Positions 36,301 through 44,359 of a stretch of 64,000 nt of DNA are shown here, in pieces. Both the position numbers and the translations under genes were made by a program. Each line of letters opens with the position of its first letter. The first letter of the stretch is position 1. Origin of the DNA: CAXQUZ01 sp942491145 (GTDB lineage Bacteria > Myxococcota_A > UBA796 > UBA2385); the NCBI GenBank assembly GCA_942491145.1, contig CALOBC010000059.1:124001-188000 (forward strand), read 5' to 3'. A model generated the notes under the pieces. The model saw only the letters and a program-made list of their open reading frames with translations. It was not told the origin of the DNA and did not search any database.

Positions 36301-36740
36301 GGCGCCGCGGCTTCACGCTGGTCGAGCTGGCGGTCTGCCTGTCGCTGCTTGGGCTGGTCACGCCGCTCATCTACGCCTTCGGCCGCAGCGTCGAAGATCG
36401 CCTGTCCATCGGACTGTGGCACCTCGACGTGGCCGATGGGGTGCGCGATGTGGCCGATGCACTGCGCGAAGATGCCCGCGGCGGCACGGCGGTGGCCGGA
36501 CAAGGGGTGGGCTTTGTGCGCGGGGACTGCGCCGTGGTCTACCAAGTGGACGATGCCGAGGTGCTGGTGCGCCGGTCGAGCTGCGGGGGTGAGCTCGGCC
36601 TCAGCCGCGGGGTCTCCGCCATGGTCTGGACAGCGGGCGGCGTGGCGCTGACCCACACGTTCCGGCAGCGGCCGGGTGCCACGCTCCAGACGGTGTTCTT
36701 CATCCCGGTCGACGGGGCACCAGCTGGGGTTTCACCATGA
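36297..36740 (+). CDS. Pseudopilin, GspJ-like
   Basis: A 147-residue protein starting MRRRGFTLVELAVCLSLLGLVTPLIYAFG: a class III signal with cleavage after Gly5 and Glu at mature +5. The globular part (VADALREDARGGTAVAG...CAVVYQVDDAEVLVRRSS) is compatible with a GspJ/minor pseudopilin. ATGA overlaps join it to the genes on both sides. Confidence 0.78.
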   Translation: MRRRGFTLVELAVCLSLLGLVTPLIYAFGRSVEDRLSIGLWHLDVADGVRDVADALREDARGGTAVAGQGVGFVRGDCAVVYQVDDAEVLVRRSSCGGELGLSRGVSAMVWTAGGVALTHTFRQRPGATLQTVFFIPVDGAPAGVSP

Positions 36741-37060
36741 GCCGTCGTGCCTATGTGATGCCGCTGATGATGGTGTTCCTGGCGGCACTTGCGGCGCTGG
36801 GGACCGTGTTCACAAACCGGCTGTCGGTGGACCTGCTGGCCCGCCGGGACGGCGAAGTGCGCGCCCAGGCCCTGTGGCTGGCCCGCAGTGCGCTGGATGC
36901 CGGGGTGAGCGGCCGGCGTGCGGTGACCACACCCCTCGGGGATGCCGTGGTCGTGGTGCAAGGCAGCCCGGGGCACCGGGAGGTGCGGGTGGTGCTGGGT
37001 GGTGCTGAGGCGAGCATCACCGAACACCCCCACACGGAGCGCTTCACGCTGGCCCCGTGA
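36737..37060 (+). CDS. GspK/PilX-like minor component (last gene of operon)
   Basis: A 107-residue protein with one N-terminal membrane helix (MSRRAYVMPLMMVFLAALAALGTV) but no GFTLxE site, followed by a stretch containing RDGEVRAQALWLARSALDAG, the type of helix found after the TM in PilX/GspK. It would insert as a pilin-like subunit only if processed atypically. It overlaps the previous gene by ATGA. Position as the last gene of a pilin operon agrees with a priming or tip role (inference). Confidence 0.6.
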   Translation: MSRRAYVMPLMMVFLAALAALGTVFTNRLSVDLLARRDGEVRAQALWLARSALDAGVSGRRAVTTPLGDAVVVVQGSPGHREVRVVLGGAEASITEHPHTERFTLAP

Positions 37061-37128
37061 GCGGCGGGGTGCCTTGCGGTTGATGCGGATTGGGGGCACG
37101 GTGGGGACCATCTTGAGCAGGAGTCGAC

Positions 37129-37677
37129 GTGCAACAGATGCGGATGGTGCTGGTGGTGCTTGTGGCGTGTGCCGTGGCCTGCGGAGACGATGAGAAGTCC
37201 GATGGCGACGTCGACACCGACATTGACGGTGGGGTCGGCGGCGACGGCTCCACGGGTGGCGATGGTGCGGACGGCTCAGACGGCTCAGACGGCACGGACG
37301 GCTCAGACGGCTCAGACGGCACGGATGGCACGGACGGCAGCGACGGCGCAGATGGGACGGACGGCACCGGCGGCACGTCCGGCAGTGACGGCACCAGCGG
37401 GTCGTGCGAAGTCCTCGACGTGACGACCTGCGAAGACCGCGAAGACTGCGTCACCATCGACGGACGGCCCATGGAGGCGGGCGCCGACGGGCGCATGTGT
37501 GTGGACTACGGCGACCCTGCGCAGCCGGTCGGCTGCATGAGCATCGACATGGGGTGCGACGGCGCGCTGAGCATGGCCCAGAACCCCGAGAGTGGTGACC
37601 CCTGGCTGTTCCCGTCGGGGTGCCTGCCCACCGGGTGGGAGCTGCTGGAGTGGATTGGCTACGTCGAGTGTGAGTGA
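37129..37677 (+). CDS. Gly/Asp/Ser-rich lipoprotein
   Basis: A 182-residue lipoprotein. AGGAG five bases upstream supports the GTG at 37129; ATG at 37138 is alternative. The signal peptide ends in AVAC (Cys18). A ~65-residue Asp-Gly-Ser/Thr spacer (DGSDGTDGSDGSDG-like) follows, then a compact Cys-rich domain (SCEVLDVTTCEDREDCVTIDG...MCVD...GCMSIDMGCDG...GCLPTGWE) that is probably disulfide-bonded. It lies 68 bases downstream of the pseudopilin operon on the same strand and might be co-transcribed with or exported by it (inference). Confidence 0.8.
   Translation: MQQMRMVLVVLVACAVACGDDEKSDGDVDTDIDGGVGGDGSTGGDGADGSDGSDGTDGSDGSDGTDGTDGSDGADGTDGTGGTSGSDGTSGSCEVLDVTTCEDREDCVTIDGRPMEAGADGRMCVDYGDPAQPVGCMSIDMGCDGALSMAQNPESGDPWLFPSGCLPTGWELLEWIGYVECE
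37228..37403 (+). repeat. Asp-Gly/Ser-Asp-Gly coding repeat
   Basis: Tandem 9-base units (GACGGCTCA, GACGGCACG and close variants) encode the spacer behind the lipobox. The units keep the frame, so length may vary between strains. Confidence 0.8.
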
Positions 37678-37679
37678 GC

Positions 37680-37698
37680 GGCGGGAACCTCCCCCGCC
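37680..37698. terminator. Hairpin between convergent genes
   Basis: GGCGGG (37680-37685) pairs with CCCGCC (37693-37698) around a 7-base loop, in the 36-base gap between two convergent lipoprotein genes. It has no clear T-tract and could serve both strands. Confidence 0.4.
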
Positions 37699-37713
37699 AC
37701 CCTCCACAACGCC

Positions 37714-38514
37714 CTACTGACCGACACTCTGCTCAAGCTCTTCGAAGCCCGGCACCTTGCTCAGATCGGGAATCAACACAATCTCGATCCGCCGGTTCGA
37801 CGCCTTGCCCTCTTTGGTGTTGTTGTCCCCAATCGGGCGGTTGCTGGAGTAAGACGCAGCGCTCACCTGGGTGGGCGACATACCCCCAGCAATCAGCGTC
37901 TTGACCACCGACAGTGACCGGGCGCTCGCCAGCTCCCAGTTGCTCGGGAACTGGGGCGTCGAGATGGGCACATTGTCGGTGTGGCCCTCCACCTGGAAGC
38001 GCCGGCCCGGCAGGGTGGCCAGGATGGCGGCCACTTCGGTGATGGCGGCCGTGCCGTCCTCCGATAGCTCACTCTTCCCCGAGCCGAACAGCACATCGGT
38101 CGCCAGCTCGACGACCAGCCGTCCGTCGACCACCTTGACCTTGAGCCGGCCGGCGTCAATCAGCGCCTTGAACTTCGCGAGAAGGGCTTTGTATTCGGCA
38201 ATTCGGGCCATGGCCTCCCGCTCGCGACGGGCGGCCTCGGCCAGCGCCTCTGTCATCTCTTGGACCGAGTCCGACAGCTCTCCGGCTTCGCGCATCGCCC
38301 GCGCGCGGTCCTCCTGGCAGGCCAGCAGCTGCACTTCGGTGTCGTTGCCCCGCTGGCCACAGCGCTCGAGGTCGGCCGACAGCGTGTCGACCTCGTCCTT
38401 GCGGTCCTGCAGGTTCTCCCGCGTCGCCTTGAGCACACCATCCAGCTCGTCGTACTTCTTCTTGGTGACGCAGCCACCCAGCAGCAGGGCGATCAGGAGC
38501 ACGCGGACCGACAT
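37714..38514 (-). CDS. OmpA-family lipoprotein
   Basis: A 266-residue lipoprotein (LGGC, Cys15). A coiled coil covers about residues 20-115 (DLERCGQRGNDTEVQLLACQEDRARAMRE and on). The OmpA C-terminal peptidoglycan-binding domain covers about 125-250, with VEGHTDNVPI, NWELASARSLSVVKTL and NRRIEIVL. It tethers the outer membrane to the cell wall. The architecture matches the stand-alone Pal/MotB-like group, not a porin. It is divergent from the BlaI operon. Confidence 0.92.
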   Translation of the reverse strand: MSVRVLLIALLLGGCVTKKKYDELDGVLKATRENLQDRKDEVDTLSADLERCGQRGNDTEVQLLACQEDRARAMREAGELSDSVQEMTEALAEAARREREAMARIAEYKALLAKFKALIDAGRLKVKVVDGRLVVELATDVLFGSGKSELSEDGTAAITEVAAILATLPGRRFQVEGHTDNVPISTPQFPSNWELASARSLSVVKTLIAGGMSPTQVSAASYSSNRPIGDNNTKEGKASNRRIEIVLIPDLSKVPGFEELEQSVGQ

Positions 38515-38606
38515 GAGATCTCCGGGAGGTGAGGGAAGCGGGGCCTAACCCGGTCGCTGCGTGGTCCTCCGCTTGGCGGTCCTCGGTGGGGGCACTGGAA
38601 ACATTC

Positions 38607-38637
38607 TTGTTGCTGTTTTTTTAGCATGTGCTACTTT
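38607..38637 (+). promoter_or_regulatory. Candidate BlaI promoter/operator
   Basis: In an unusually AT-rich stretch just upstream of the BlaI-like gene, TAGCA-TG-TGCTA (38622-38633) is a 5-2-5 palindrome like BlaI/MecI/CopY operators (which have TACA...TGTA cores). TTGCTG (38610-38615) and TACTTT (38632-38637), 16 bases apart, could be -35 and -10. If so, transcription would begin at or near the ATG (38644) and the message would be nearly leaderless. Confidence 0.5.
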
Positions 38638-38643
38638 TCCAGC

Positions 38644-39018
38644 ATGTTGACTCCCCACCTCTCCCGTCGTGAGCGTGAGCTGATGGACATCGTGCACCGC
38701 CTTGGGCGCGCCACGGTGGCTGAGGTTCGTGCCGAGATGATGTCCCCGCCGACCTACTCGGCCGTGCGTGCGCTGATGTGTACGCTCGAGACCAAGGGCC
38801 ACCTCCGCCATGCCCAAGAGGGCCGGGCGTATGTCTACTCCCCCAGTCAGGCCCCGTCTGAAGCCCGTACCCATGCGCTCCAGCGTGTGGTGTCCGCCTT
38901 CTTTGGGGGCTCGGCCGCCAAGGCCGCGATGGCGCTGGTCCAGCTGGAAGACCTCGACCCTGACGAGCTGGACGGCATCAAAGCGGCCATCGCGCGCGCC
39001 GAGGAGCAGGGCCAATGA
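38644..39018 (+). CDS. BlaI/MecI-type repressor
   Basis: A 124-residue winged-helix repressor: LSRRERELMDIVHRLGRATVAEVRAEM, the recognition helix with YSAVRALMCTLETKGHLRHAQEGRAYVYSP, then a dimerisation helix bundle. An earlier in-frame ATG at 38626 lies inside the palindrome, so 38644 is preferred. The ATGA overlap with the BlaR1-type peptidase gene forms the classic repressor-sensor pair; in known systems the sensor triggers cleavage of the repressor. Confidence 0.9.
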   Translation: MLTPHLSRRERELMDIVHRLGRATVAEVRAEMMSPPTYSAVRALMCTLETKGHLRHAQEGRAYVYSPSQAPSEARTHALQRVVSAFFGGSAAKAAMALVQLEDLDPDELDGIKAAIARAEEQGQ

Positions 39019-39920
39019 TGGACCTGAGCGTCACGTCCGCCGCGCTGGAGGTGTGGGGCGCCCCGCTGGCCGAGTCGGCGGCGGTGTTGGGTGCCGGCTT
39101 TGTGTTGCAGCGCGTGCTCGCGTTCCGCCCTGCCGCCGAGCGCCATGCGCTGTGGGTGACGGCGTTCTCCGGCGTTGGTTTGCTCCTTGGGTTGTCGGTC
39201 CAGCGGCTGGCGACGCTTCACAGCACGCTGGCGTGGGGCGACGCCTTCGACGCCATGGTGGGGATCTGGGCCCTGGGTGCCGGGATCGCGATGCTGCCGG
39301 TGGTGGTGGGGCTGGTGCGGCTGTATGCCGAGAGCCGGGGCTTGCCGCGTCAGGTGGTGTCGGGCTGCACAACGGTGCACGCACCGGTTGCGACGGCCTA
39401 CACGTGGGGTTGGTTACGCCCCGTGGTGGTGCTGCCGGAGGGCCTTCAGCCCCGAACGGCGGCGTTCGACACCATCCTGGCCCACGAGCGCGCCCACATT
39501 GAGCGGCATGACTGGTTGGTCTCCGTGTTGGTGCGGCTGGTGTGCGCGGCGCTGTGGTTTCAGCCGCTCGTGTGGTGGGCGGCCAAGGCCTTGCACCGCA
39601 CTGCGGAACAAGCCACCGATGACCGTGTGTTGCGCACGGGTGTGTTGCCCAGTCGGTATGCGGGGTTGCTGGTGCAGATGGCCTCGGGTGGGTCCGACCT
39701 CGGCTTGGGTGTCGCCCGCTCCGATGTGAGTGCCCGTGTCCACGCCATCCTTGCTCCCCGGTCACGGGGCATCCGGCGGTGGCCCGTGCTGGTGTTGGGT
39801 TGGGGGCTTGCCGTGTGGGCGGTTCCCAAGCTTGTGGTCGCGAGCCCCTGGCGGCTGACGACCTTGTCCCCGGGGTGCGCCCCGATGTCGCCGCTCGATG
39901 CGGCGGAGGAGCAGCCATGA
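39015..39920 (+). CDS. BlaR1-type M56 membrane metallopeptidase
   Basis: A 301-residue M56 peptidase. Membrane helices at about 15-35, 48-65 and 80-100 are followed by the zincin domain: HERAHIERHD gives the HExxH-type motif and EQATDDRVL the downstream glutamate. A final helix lies near 250-270. It lacks the extracellular penicillin-binding sensor domain of true BlaR1 (~600 residues), so any signal must be sensed by the membrane part or a partner. It is coupled to the BlaI gene and, by ATGA, to a lipoprotein gene that might be the partner. Confidence 0.88.
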   Translation: MMDLSVTSAALEVWGAPLAESAAVLGAGFVLQRVLAFRPAAERHALWVTAFSGVGLLLGLSVQRLATLHSTLAWGDAFDAMVGIWALGAGIAMLPVVVGLVRLYAESRGLPRQVVSGCTTVHAPVATAYTWGWLRPVVVLPEGLQPRTAAFDTILAHERAHIERHDWLVSVLVRLVCAALWFQPLVWWAAKALHRTAEQATDDRVLRTGVLPSRYAGLLVQMASGGSDLGLGVARSDVSARVHAILAPRSRGIRRWPVLVLGWGLAVWAVPKLVVASPWRLTTLSPGCAPMSPLDAAEEQP

Positions 39921-40675
39921 AGTCCCGTCTTGTGTTGGGTGTGTGGGTTGGGTTGTCCGCGTGTTCGGTGTTGGATGTGCGGGCGGATGTCCCGGGCACC
40001 ACCCCGACCCCCGAAGCGGCGGCTCCACCGAAGCTGGAGACGGCCGACTACGGCGTCATTGTGGCGGTCGAGAAGCTGGAAGCGCAGCGCCAACAGCTGG
40101 CCCTGTGGAACTCCGAGACGGTCTCGACGGTCCACAACGCCGCCATGGACATCATGGTGTCGTGCCCCTACAACCGGGCGGGGGTGCAGGTTCCCTTCGC
40201 CTTGATGCTGGCGGCCCGCAGCGTCGATCCCGCGGCCTTCTCAACGGATGACCGTCGACGCTGGAATGACGTGGTGGCGGGTATTCAGCTCCAGGTCCGG
40301 GTCTACGATGAGCTGACTCGCGGTGTGTTTCCCCACCCGGGGCCCCACGACTTCCTGAGCCGCCTCAAGCCGGGCACCGCGCTGAGTCGCGCCGAGCTGG
40401 AACAGGCTGCCGACCCGCTGGCCGCCACCCAGGCGCTGGTGGACCAGGTGGGGGCTCTGGTGGAGGCTTATGATGACCCGACGCTCAAGCGCATCGACGT
40501 CGCCCGCGAGACGCTCAACGCCCACACCGAACCCAACTGGGGCCACCATGAGGCGATCTTGTCGTGGAGTGAGTTGCTGATTGTGCTTCGGGACCGCATG
40601 GCGCCGGGCGAAGACCAGGCCCAGGTGGCGGCCATGGTGCGCTTGCTCGAGAGCCTCATGTCGGTGGGTTGCTGA
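39917..40675 (+). CDS. Uncharacterised lipoprotein in BlaI-M56 operon
   Basis: A 252-residue lipoprotein (LSAC, Cys16) with GGAGGAG upstream and an ATGA overlap with the M56 gene. The mature part is mostly alpha-helical, with QRQQLALWNSETVSTVHNAAMDIM, a single internal CPYNRAG and repeated AxxLVxQVGALVEAYDD helices. I do not recognise a family. By context it may be the sensor partner or target of the M56 peptidase. It contains no beta-lactamase or penicillin-binding motif. Confidence 0.75.
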   Translation: MKSRLVLGVWVGLSACSVLDVRADVPGTTPTPEAAAPPKLETADYGVIVAVEKLEAQRQQLALWNSETVSTVHNAAMDIMVSCPYNRAGVQVPFALMLAARSVDPAAFSTDDRRRWNDVVAGIQLQVRVYDELTRGVFPHPGPHDFLSRLKPGTALSRAELEQAADPLAATQALVDQVGALVEAYDDPTLKRIDVARETLNAHTEPNWGHHEAILSWSELLIVLRDRMAPGEDQAQVAAMVRLLESLMSVGC

Positions 40676-40709
40676 ACCCCAGCCGTTTCCTTGAGTCCGT
40701 GTGGGAAGC

Positions 40710-41996
40710 TCACCCCGCAGACGCCACGTAGCGGGACCGCTCGAAGCGCACCCGACCCTCCTGGTGGGGGTTTGCGACGGGGTCGACGTTCCGCACCAGC
40801 ACGCTGTCCACCCGGTCCACCTGTCCGCTTGCATTGCGGTGCAGGGTGTACCGGATGGTCTCGGCCTGGGGACCCATCTCACTGATGTCTTGGCTGTCGA
40901 CCAAGATGGTCTCGGGTCGGCCCTTGTCATCGCATCGAATGTAGACTTGGCGTGTGTTCTGGTACGGACCCCGCTCTTCCCCACGCTCTTGCAGCTCGAA
41001 CCAGATGGTGGCGGGCACCGTGTTGGCCGCATCGGCGAAGCGCACCTTGGCGTTGGTGCGGTGGGTCTCGTGGTAGCCATAGTCAAACGACTCTCGGCGC
41101 TTGGTCGCGAAGCGGTCTTCGGACTCAAACCAAGCCAAGCGCCCGGGCTCCAACAGCGGCGCCAGGTCCCGCAGCATCCATAAGTTGTCGGGCGGCTCGA
41201 TGTCTGGGCCGGTGCTCGCCCGCTTCCACCAGCTCCCCGCGGTGGACGCCGCCTTGGCTTCTTTGGCGAGGTCCAACACGTCGGCCGTGATCTGGGCTTC
41301 GTCGCCCCCGTCGACGGTCTCCGTGTCAAAGGCGGTCGACGCAAAGGGATACGTTGCGGGCAGCGATGCAAAGTACGCCGCGGTCTTTCGGCGCTCAGCG
41401 GTCCATGCGACAAGTCGCTGAAACCGGGCTTCTTCGATGGCGGCCCGGTAGGCGACGTCGGTGTCGGCCGAGATGCGCACGTCGCTGATGCAGGTGTCTT
41501 TGTAGGTGGCGCCGGGGTGCACGCTGACGACTTCCAGGCGCACTTCTGACACCCCCGCCCCGGGGGGCAAGGGCACAAGAATGTCCTGCCAGCCCATCTT
41601 CCGCTCCAGCGTCGCGTCGACCTGGGCGACCGGCTGGCCCCCGGCCCACACGACCACCCGCACGTCCTTGGGCGCAGCATTGGCCTTCAAGAGCGCTTCG
41701 GACTTCTGGTAGCCATTGCGCACCTCGACCTTCACTGCCCGGGCCTCGCGCAGCGGGCTGGTGGGCAGCATCACCACCTGACCTTCCCCGTTGCCGGTCA
41801 CCCCCTCCACCCACGCCGTCGCCGGGTTGTCGTCGGCAATGTAGTTGGGGTGGTAGTTCTCGCTGTACTTGTTCCAGTTGGACTTCAAGAACGACGACGC
41901 CTGCACCTCGGTCTGGCGCAGCAGCCGCCACTGGGGCTCCGCGGCGGCGGTCGACGGGATGAGCAACAAGCCAAAGCGCAGTGCGAGCGGGATCAC
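40710..41996 (-). CDS. Secreted protein with discoidin-like glycan-binding domain
   Basis: A 428-residue exported protein (signal peptide MIPLALRFGLLLIPSTAAA). Residues about 28-175 match the NADase-type glycan-binding (discoidin-like) domain: ASSFL...YHPNYIADDNPATAWVEGVTGNGEGQVVML and the closing VSEVRLEVVSVHPG...DTCISDVRI. The rest of the protein is unassigned, with a long acidic helical part and a C-terminal beta region (DRVDSVLVRNVDP). It is probably a periplasmic or surface protein. It is divergent from the C39-like peptidase gene, 224 bases away if the start at 42221 is right. Confidence 0.8.
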   Translation of the reverse strand: MIPLALRFGLLLIPSTAAAEPQWRLLRQTEVQASSFLKSNWNKYSENYHPNYIADDNPATAWVEGVTGNGEGQVVMLPTSPLREARAVKVEVRNGYQKSEALLKANAAPKDVRVVVWAGGQPVAQVDATLERKMGWQDILVPLPPGAGVSEVRLEVVSVHPGATYKDTCISDVRISADTDVAYRAAIEEARFQRLVAWTAERRKTAAYFASLPATYPFASTAFDTETVDGGDEAQITADVLDLAKEAKAASTAGSWWKRASTGPDIEPPDNLWMLRDLAPLLEPGRLAWFESEDRFATKRRESFDYGYHETHRTNAKVRFADAANTVPATIWFELQERGEERGPYQNTRQVYIRCDDKGRPETILVDSQDISEMGPQAETIRYTLHRNASGQVDRVDSVLVRNVDPVANPHQEGRVRFERSRYVASAG

Positions 41997-42220
41997 AGGG
42001 TGCTCCGGGAGAAGACTGGGGGATCATGGCCCGGCGGGGGCAGCGAGGCAAAGCGCGGGCAAGGTTCCAAGCGGTGCTGGAGGTCATTAGAACACAGCAC
42101 GGATCAGTGTTCACGGTTGTTGCTGTGGTCTGGAGGGCGCCAAACAAACCCACTGTCACCGCCCCGCAATCGGTCGGGCCCGCCCGACGTGCCATTGTCC
42201 CCCCAACCCATGGAGCGCCA
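41997..42220. promoter_or_regulatory. Divergent control region with lower GC
   Basis: This gap between the glycan-binding protein gene and the C39-like gene is clearly less GC-rich, especially 42080-42170. It holds an inverted repeat GAACAC...GTGTTC separated by 11 bases near 42093-42115. An alternative ATG at 42026 would make most of this region coding, but the codon pattern does not look it. Confidence 0.35.
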
Positions 42221-43714
42221 GTGCCCGGCCAGACCCAGCAACAGAGCACCGAGCTCGCCCCCGTCCAGTCTCCTCGGCCCCAGGCTCGCCCAGACCAGGT
42301 GGCCCATGGGCCCGGGAATGCCGCGCTACAGGACGTCTTGAACAACCGGCAAGTGCGTGCTCGGGCGGTCTCTGACATCACCGTCTGGCTGCAGACCCAG
42401 CAAGCCGCCCTCGGGGGCTTGGAAGGCGATGCCAAGGTGCAGCGCATCGAGGCGGCCCTGTCGACCCTGCGGGCATGGTGGACCCGCGCCGAGCTGGGCG
42501 AGACCGTCGACTTCTCCCAGCTTCCCGCGACGCCGTCGATGACCGCCGCCCCCGAGCGGGCCCTGCCCTTGCCCCCCGAGGTGATCGGCGAGGTGCGCCC
42601 TCTCATCACGGCGCTGGAGGGCGGTGTGGCCGGCGCCACCGAGAACACGACCGGCGGACCGGAGGCCTCTCCCCACGGCACCACTGACTGGAACACCACC
42701 CTCGGCGTGCCCGAGTACCGCACCCAGTCCGACAACCTCGTCGCCCCTGAAGCGACGTGCAACACCACCACCTTGTCGATGGTGCTGGAGCGGCTGGGCA
42801 TCGGCCGGGCCGACGTGGTGCGTGCCCTCGAAGACCGTCTCAAGCGCTCGTGGATCAAGAGGGCCCGCCGGGCTGGCACCGTCTCGGCCGCCCGGGCCAC
42901 CGAGCTGGAGGGCAACCTCACGCTGGTGGACGAAGAAGACGGCTGGGACAAGGACGCCGAGTGGAAGACCGCCGCCCGCAGCTACCTCGACGCCAAGATG
43001 AAGGACCGGTCCTACCAGCGGGTGCGCGGCGAGTCCTCGGTGAGCAACAGCACGCGCAATGACATCGCCGGCGACTTTCTCGCGGATGCCCAGATGGAGG
43101 ACGTGCTCGACATGCTCGTCCACAACGCCGGCATCAGCCGGTACTCCATTGTGGGAGAGCCCGACCGGGTGCTGGAGCTGGTGTCCAACACGGGACTGCC
43201 GCCGACGTCCGAGCAGCTCTGGCCCGGCTCCAGCTGGGACACCCTCACGGAGAAGGTGCGCGCCACCCTCGAAGCCGGCGGTGCGGCCGCGCTGAGCTTC
43301 CACCACAAGGGCACCCGCGACCGGGGGGCCTCCCACATCGTCAGCATCCAAGAGGTCCAGTCTAGCTCGTTTGTGGTGGACGACCCCTACGGTGTGGTGC
43401 GCGAGACCTACAACCCCCGTGGCTACGACGACGCCTACTTCCACGCCGACACCTACCAACAGCGCGCCCGCAGCGGGGAGATGGTGACCAAGGAGCGGGT
43501 GATCCACGAGCGCTCGGTCCAGAAGAACACCACCCATGGCTTTGATGACTGGGGTGCAGGCGCGGCCCGGGGGCTGGATGCCGACGAGTCGAAGGGCGAC
43601 ACGTCCGTGATGAGTCGGGACCAGATCACCCGCGCGATGAAGTACATCTCGCTGTTCCGCCGGGGACAGTCGGTGCCGATCCCCCGTCCACGCCCCGAGA
43701 ATCTTGGCCAGTAG
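42221..43714 (+). CDS. C39-like papain-fold cysteine peptidase with GN-x-AL N-terminal motif
   Basis: A 497-residue protein. GTG at 42221 is preferred, with GGAG five bases upstream; ATG at 42026 is possible. There is no Sec signal. An N-terminal disordered stretch contains GPGNAALQDVLNNRQ (about 29-43), a motif seen also in the calpain-like and DUF4157-like proteins nearby. The middle is helical. A papain-like C39_2 domain spans about 165-400: Cys180 in EATCNTTTLSMVLERLG, His372 in GASHIVSIQEV and Asp387/Asp388 in VVDDPYG. The C-terminus is basic and Pro-rich. It may be an effector or toxin carried by a secretion or injection machine (inference). Confidence 0.75.
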   Translation: MPGQTQQQSTELAPVQSPRPQARPDQVAHGPGNAALQDVLNNRQVRARAVSDITVWLQTQQAALGGLEGDAKVQRIEAALSTLRAWWTRAELGETVDFSQLPATPSMTAAPERALPLPPEVIGEVRPLITALEGGVAGATENTTGGPEASPHGTTDWNTTLGVPEYRTQSDNLVAPEATCNTTTLSMVLERLGIGRADVVRALEDRLKRSWIKRARRAGTVSAARATELEGNLTLVDEEDGWDKDAEWKTAARSYLDAKMKDRSYQRVRGESSVSNSTRNDIAGDFLADAQMEDVLDMLVHNAGISRYSIVGEPDRVLELVSNTGLPPTSEQLWPGSSWDTLTEKVRATLEAGGAAALSFHHKGTRDRGASHIVSIQEVQSSSFVVDDPYGVVRETYNPRGYDDAYFHADTYQQRARSGEMVTKERVIHERSVQKNTTHGFDDWGAGAARGLDADESKGDTSVMSRDQITRAMKYISLFRRGQSVPIPRPRPENLGQ

Positions 43715-43735
43715 GTCGTTTTCGGGGTCTGCCGG

Positions 43736-44359
43736 CTAAGGTGTCTTGAGTGTCGTCAGCGTGCCCGGCAGGTCCGGGTTGTTGTGGACCTCGTGCACGG
43801 TTGTGCCCTGGACCGTGACCGTCGGGGCGCGGGTGGTGGTGCCCCGAATGTCGAGAGAGCCCTCCACAGCGCCGCCAATGAGGACCACTTGGGCGCCCTC
43901 CCGCACCAACAGGTCGGCGGTGACCACCGTGTCCTTCAGGGTCACCCGCGAGATGCCGGTGAACAAGGCTTCGCCCTCGATGCGACAGCGCTCCAAGGTC
44001 AGCTCCCCACGAATCGCACCGATGGCGTTGCCGCCGCCGGGTGACGTGCCCCCTTGGATCACCACGTCGTGCAGCACCACTTGGGAGGCCCCCTCAACGA
44101 ACACCCCCGCGCCGAGCTGGGCGTTGCCGCCGCGCAGGGTGAGGCCGGAGACCTTGACAGTCAGGCCATCATCGACGATGTGGGCCACGGATCCACGGCC
44201 ACCCGCGTTTAATGTTGCGCCGGGGCCACGCACGTCAATGCTGGACTCGACAAAGAGCGAGCCGGCATGTTCGCCAGGGGCCAGCTCCACCACGGTGGCG
44301 CCCTGAAGGGCCACCGGAAGGGCTGCGCCGGCAGCCACGGTCAGCACGGTGCCTTTCAT
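43736..44359 (-). CDS. Right-handed beta-helix protein coupled to calpain-like gene
   Basis: A 207-residue protein made of beta-helix coils: repeated short strands with V.V.G.T...G. turns, such as LTVKVSGLTLRGGNAQLGAG and SRVTLKDTVVTADLLVREGAQVVLIGG. It lacks cysteine clusters and any clear signal peptide. The start is within the calpain-like stop (ATGA, 44356-44359), so expression is tied to the peptidase. It could be an inhibitor, chaperone or binding partner of the peptidase; sequence alone does not decide. Confidence 0.75.
   Translation of the reverse strand: MKGTVLTVAAGAALPVALQGATVVELAPGEHAGSLFVESSIDVRGPGATLNAGGRGSVAHIVDDGLTVKVSGLTLRGGNAQLGAGVFVEGASQVVLHDVVIQGGTSPGGGNAIGAIRGELTLERCRIEGEALFTGISRVTLKDTVVTADLLVREGAQVVLIGGAVEGSLDIRGTTTRAPTVTVQGTTVHEVHNNPDLPGTLTTLKTP

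Noticed and set aside
38626..38643. Alternative BlaI start at ATG 38626
   Set aside because: It lies within the operator-like palindrome, lacks a ribosome site and adds six residues absent from the typical BlaI N-terminus.
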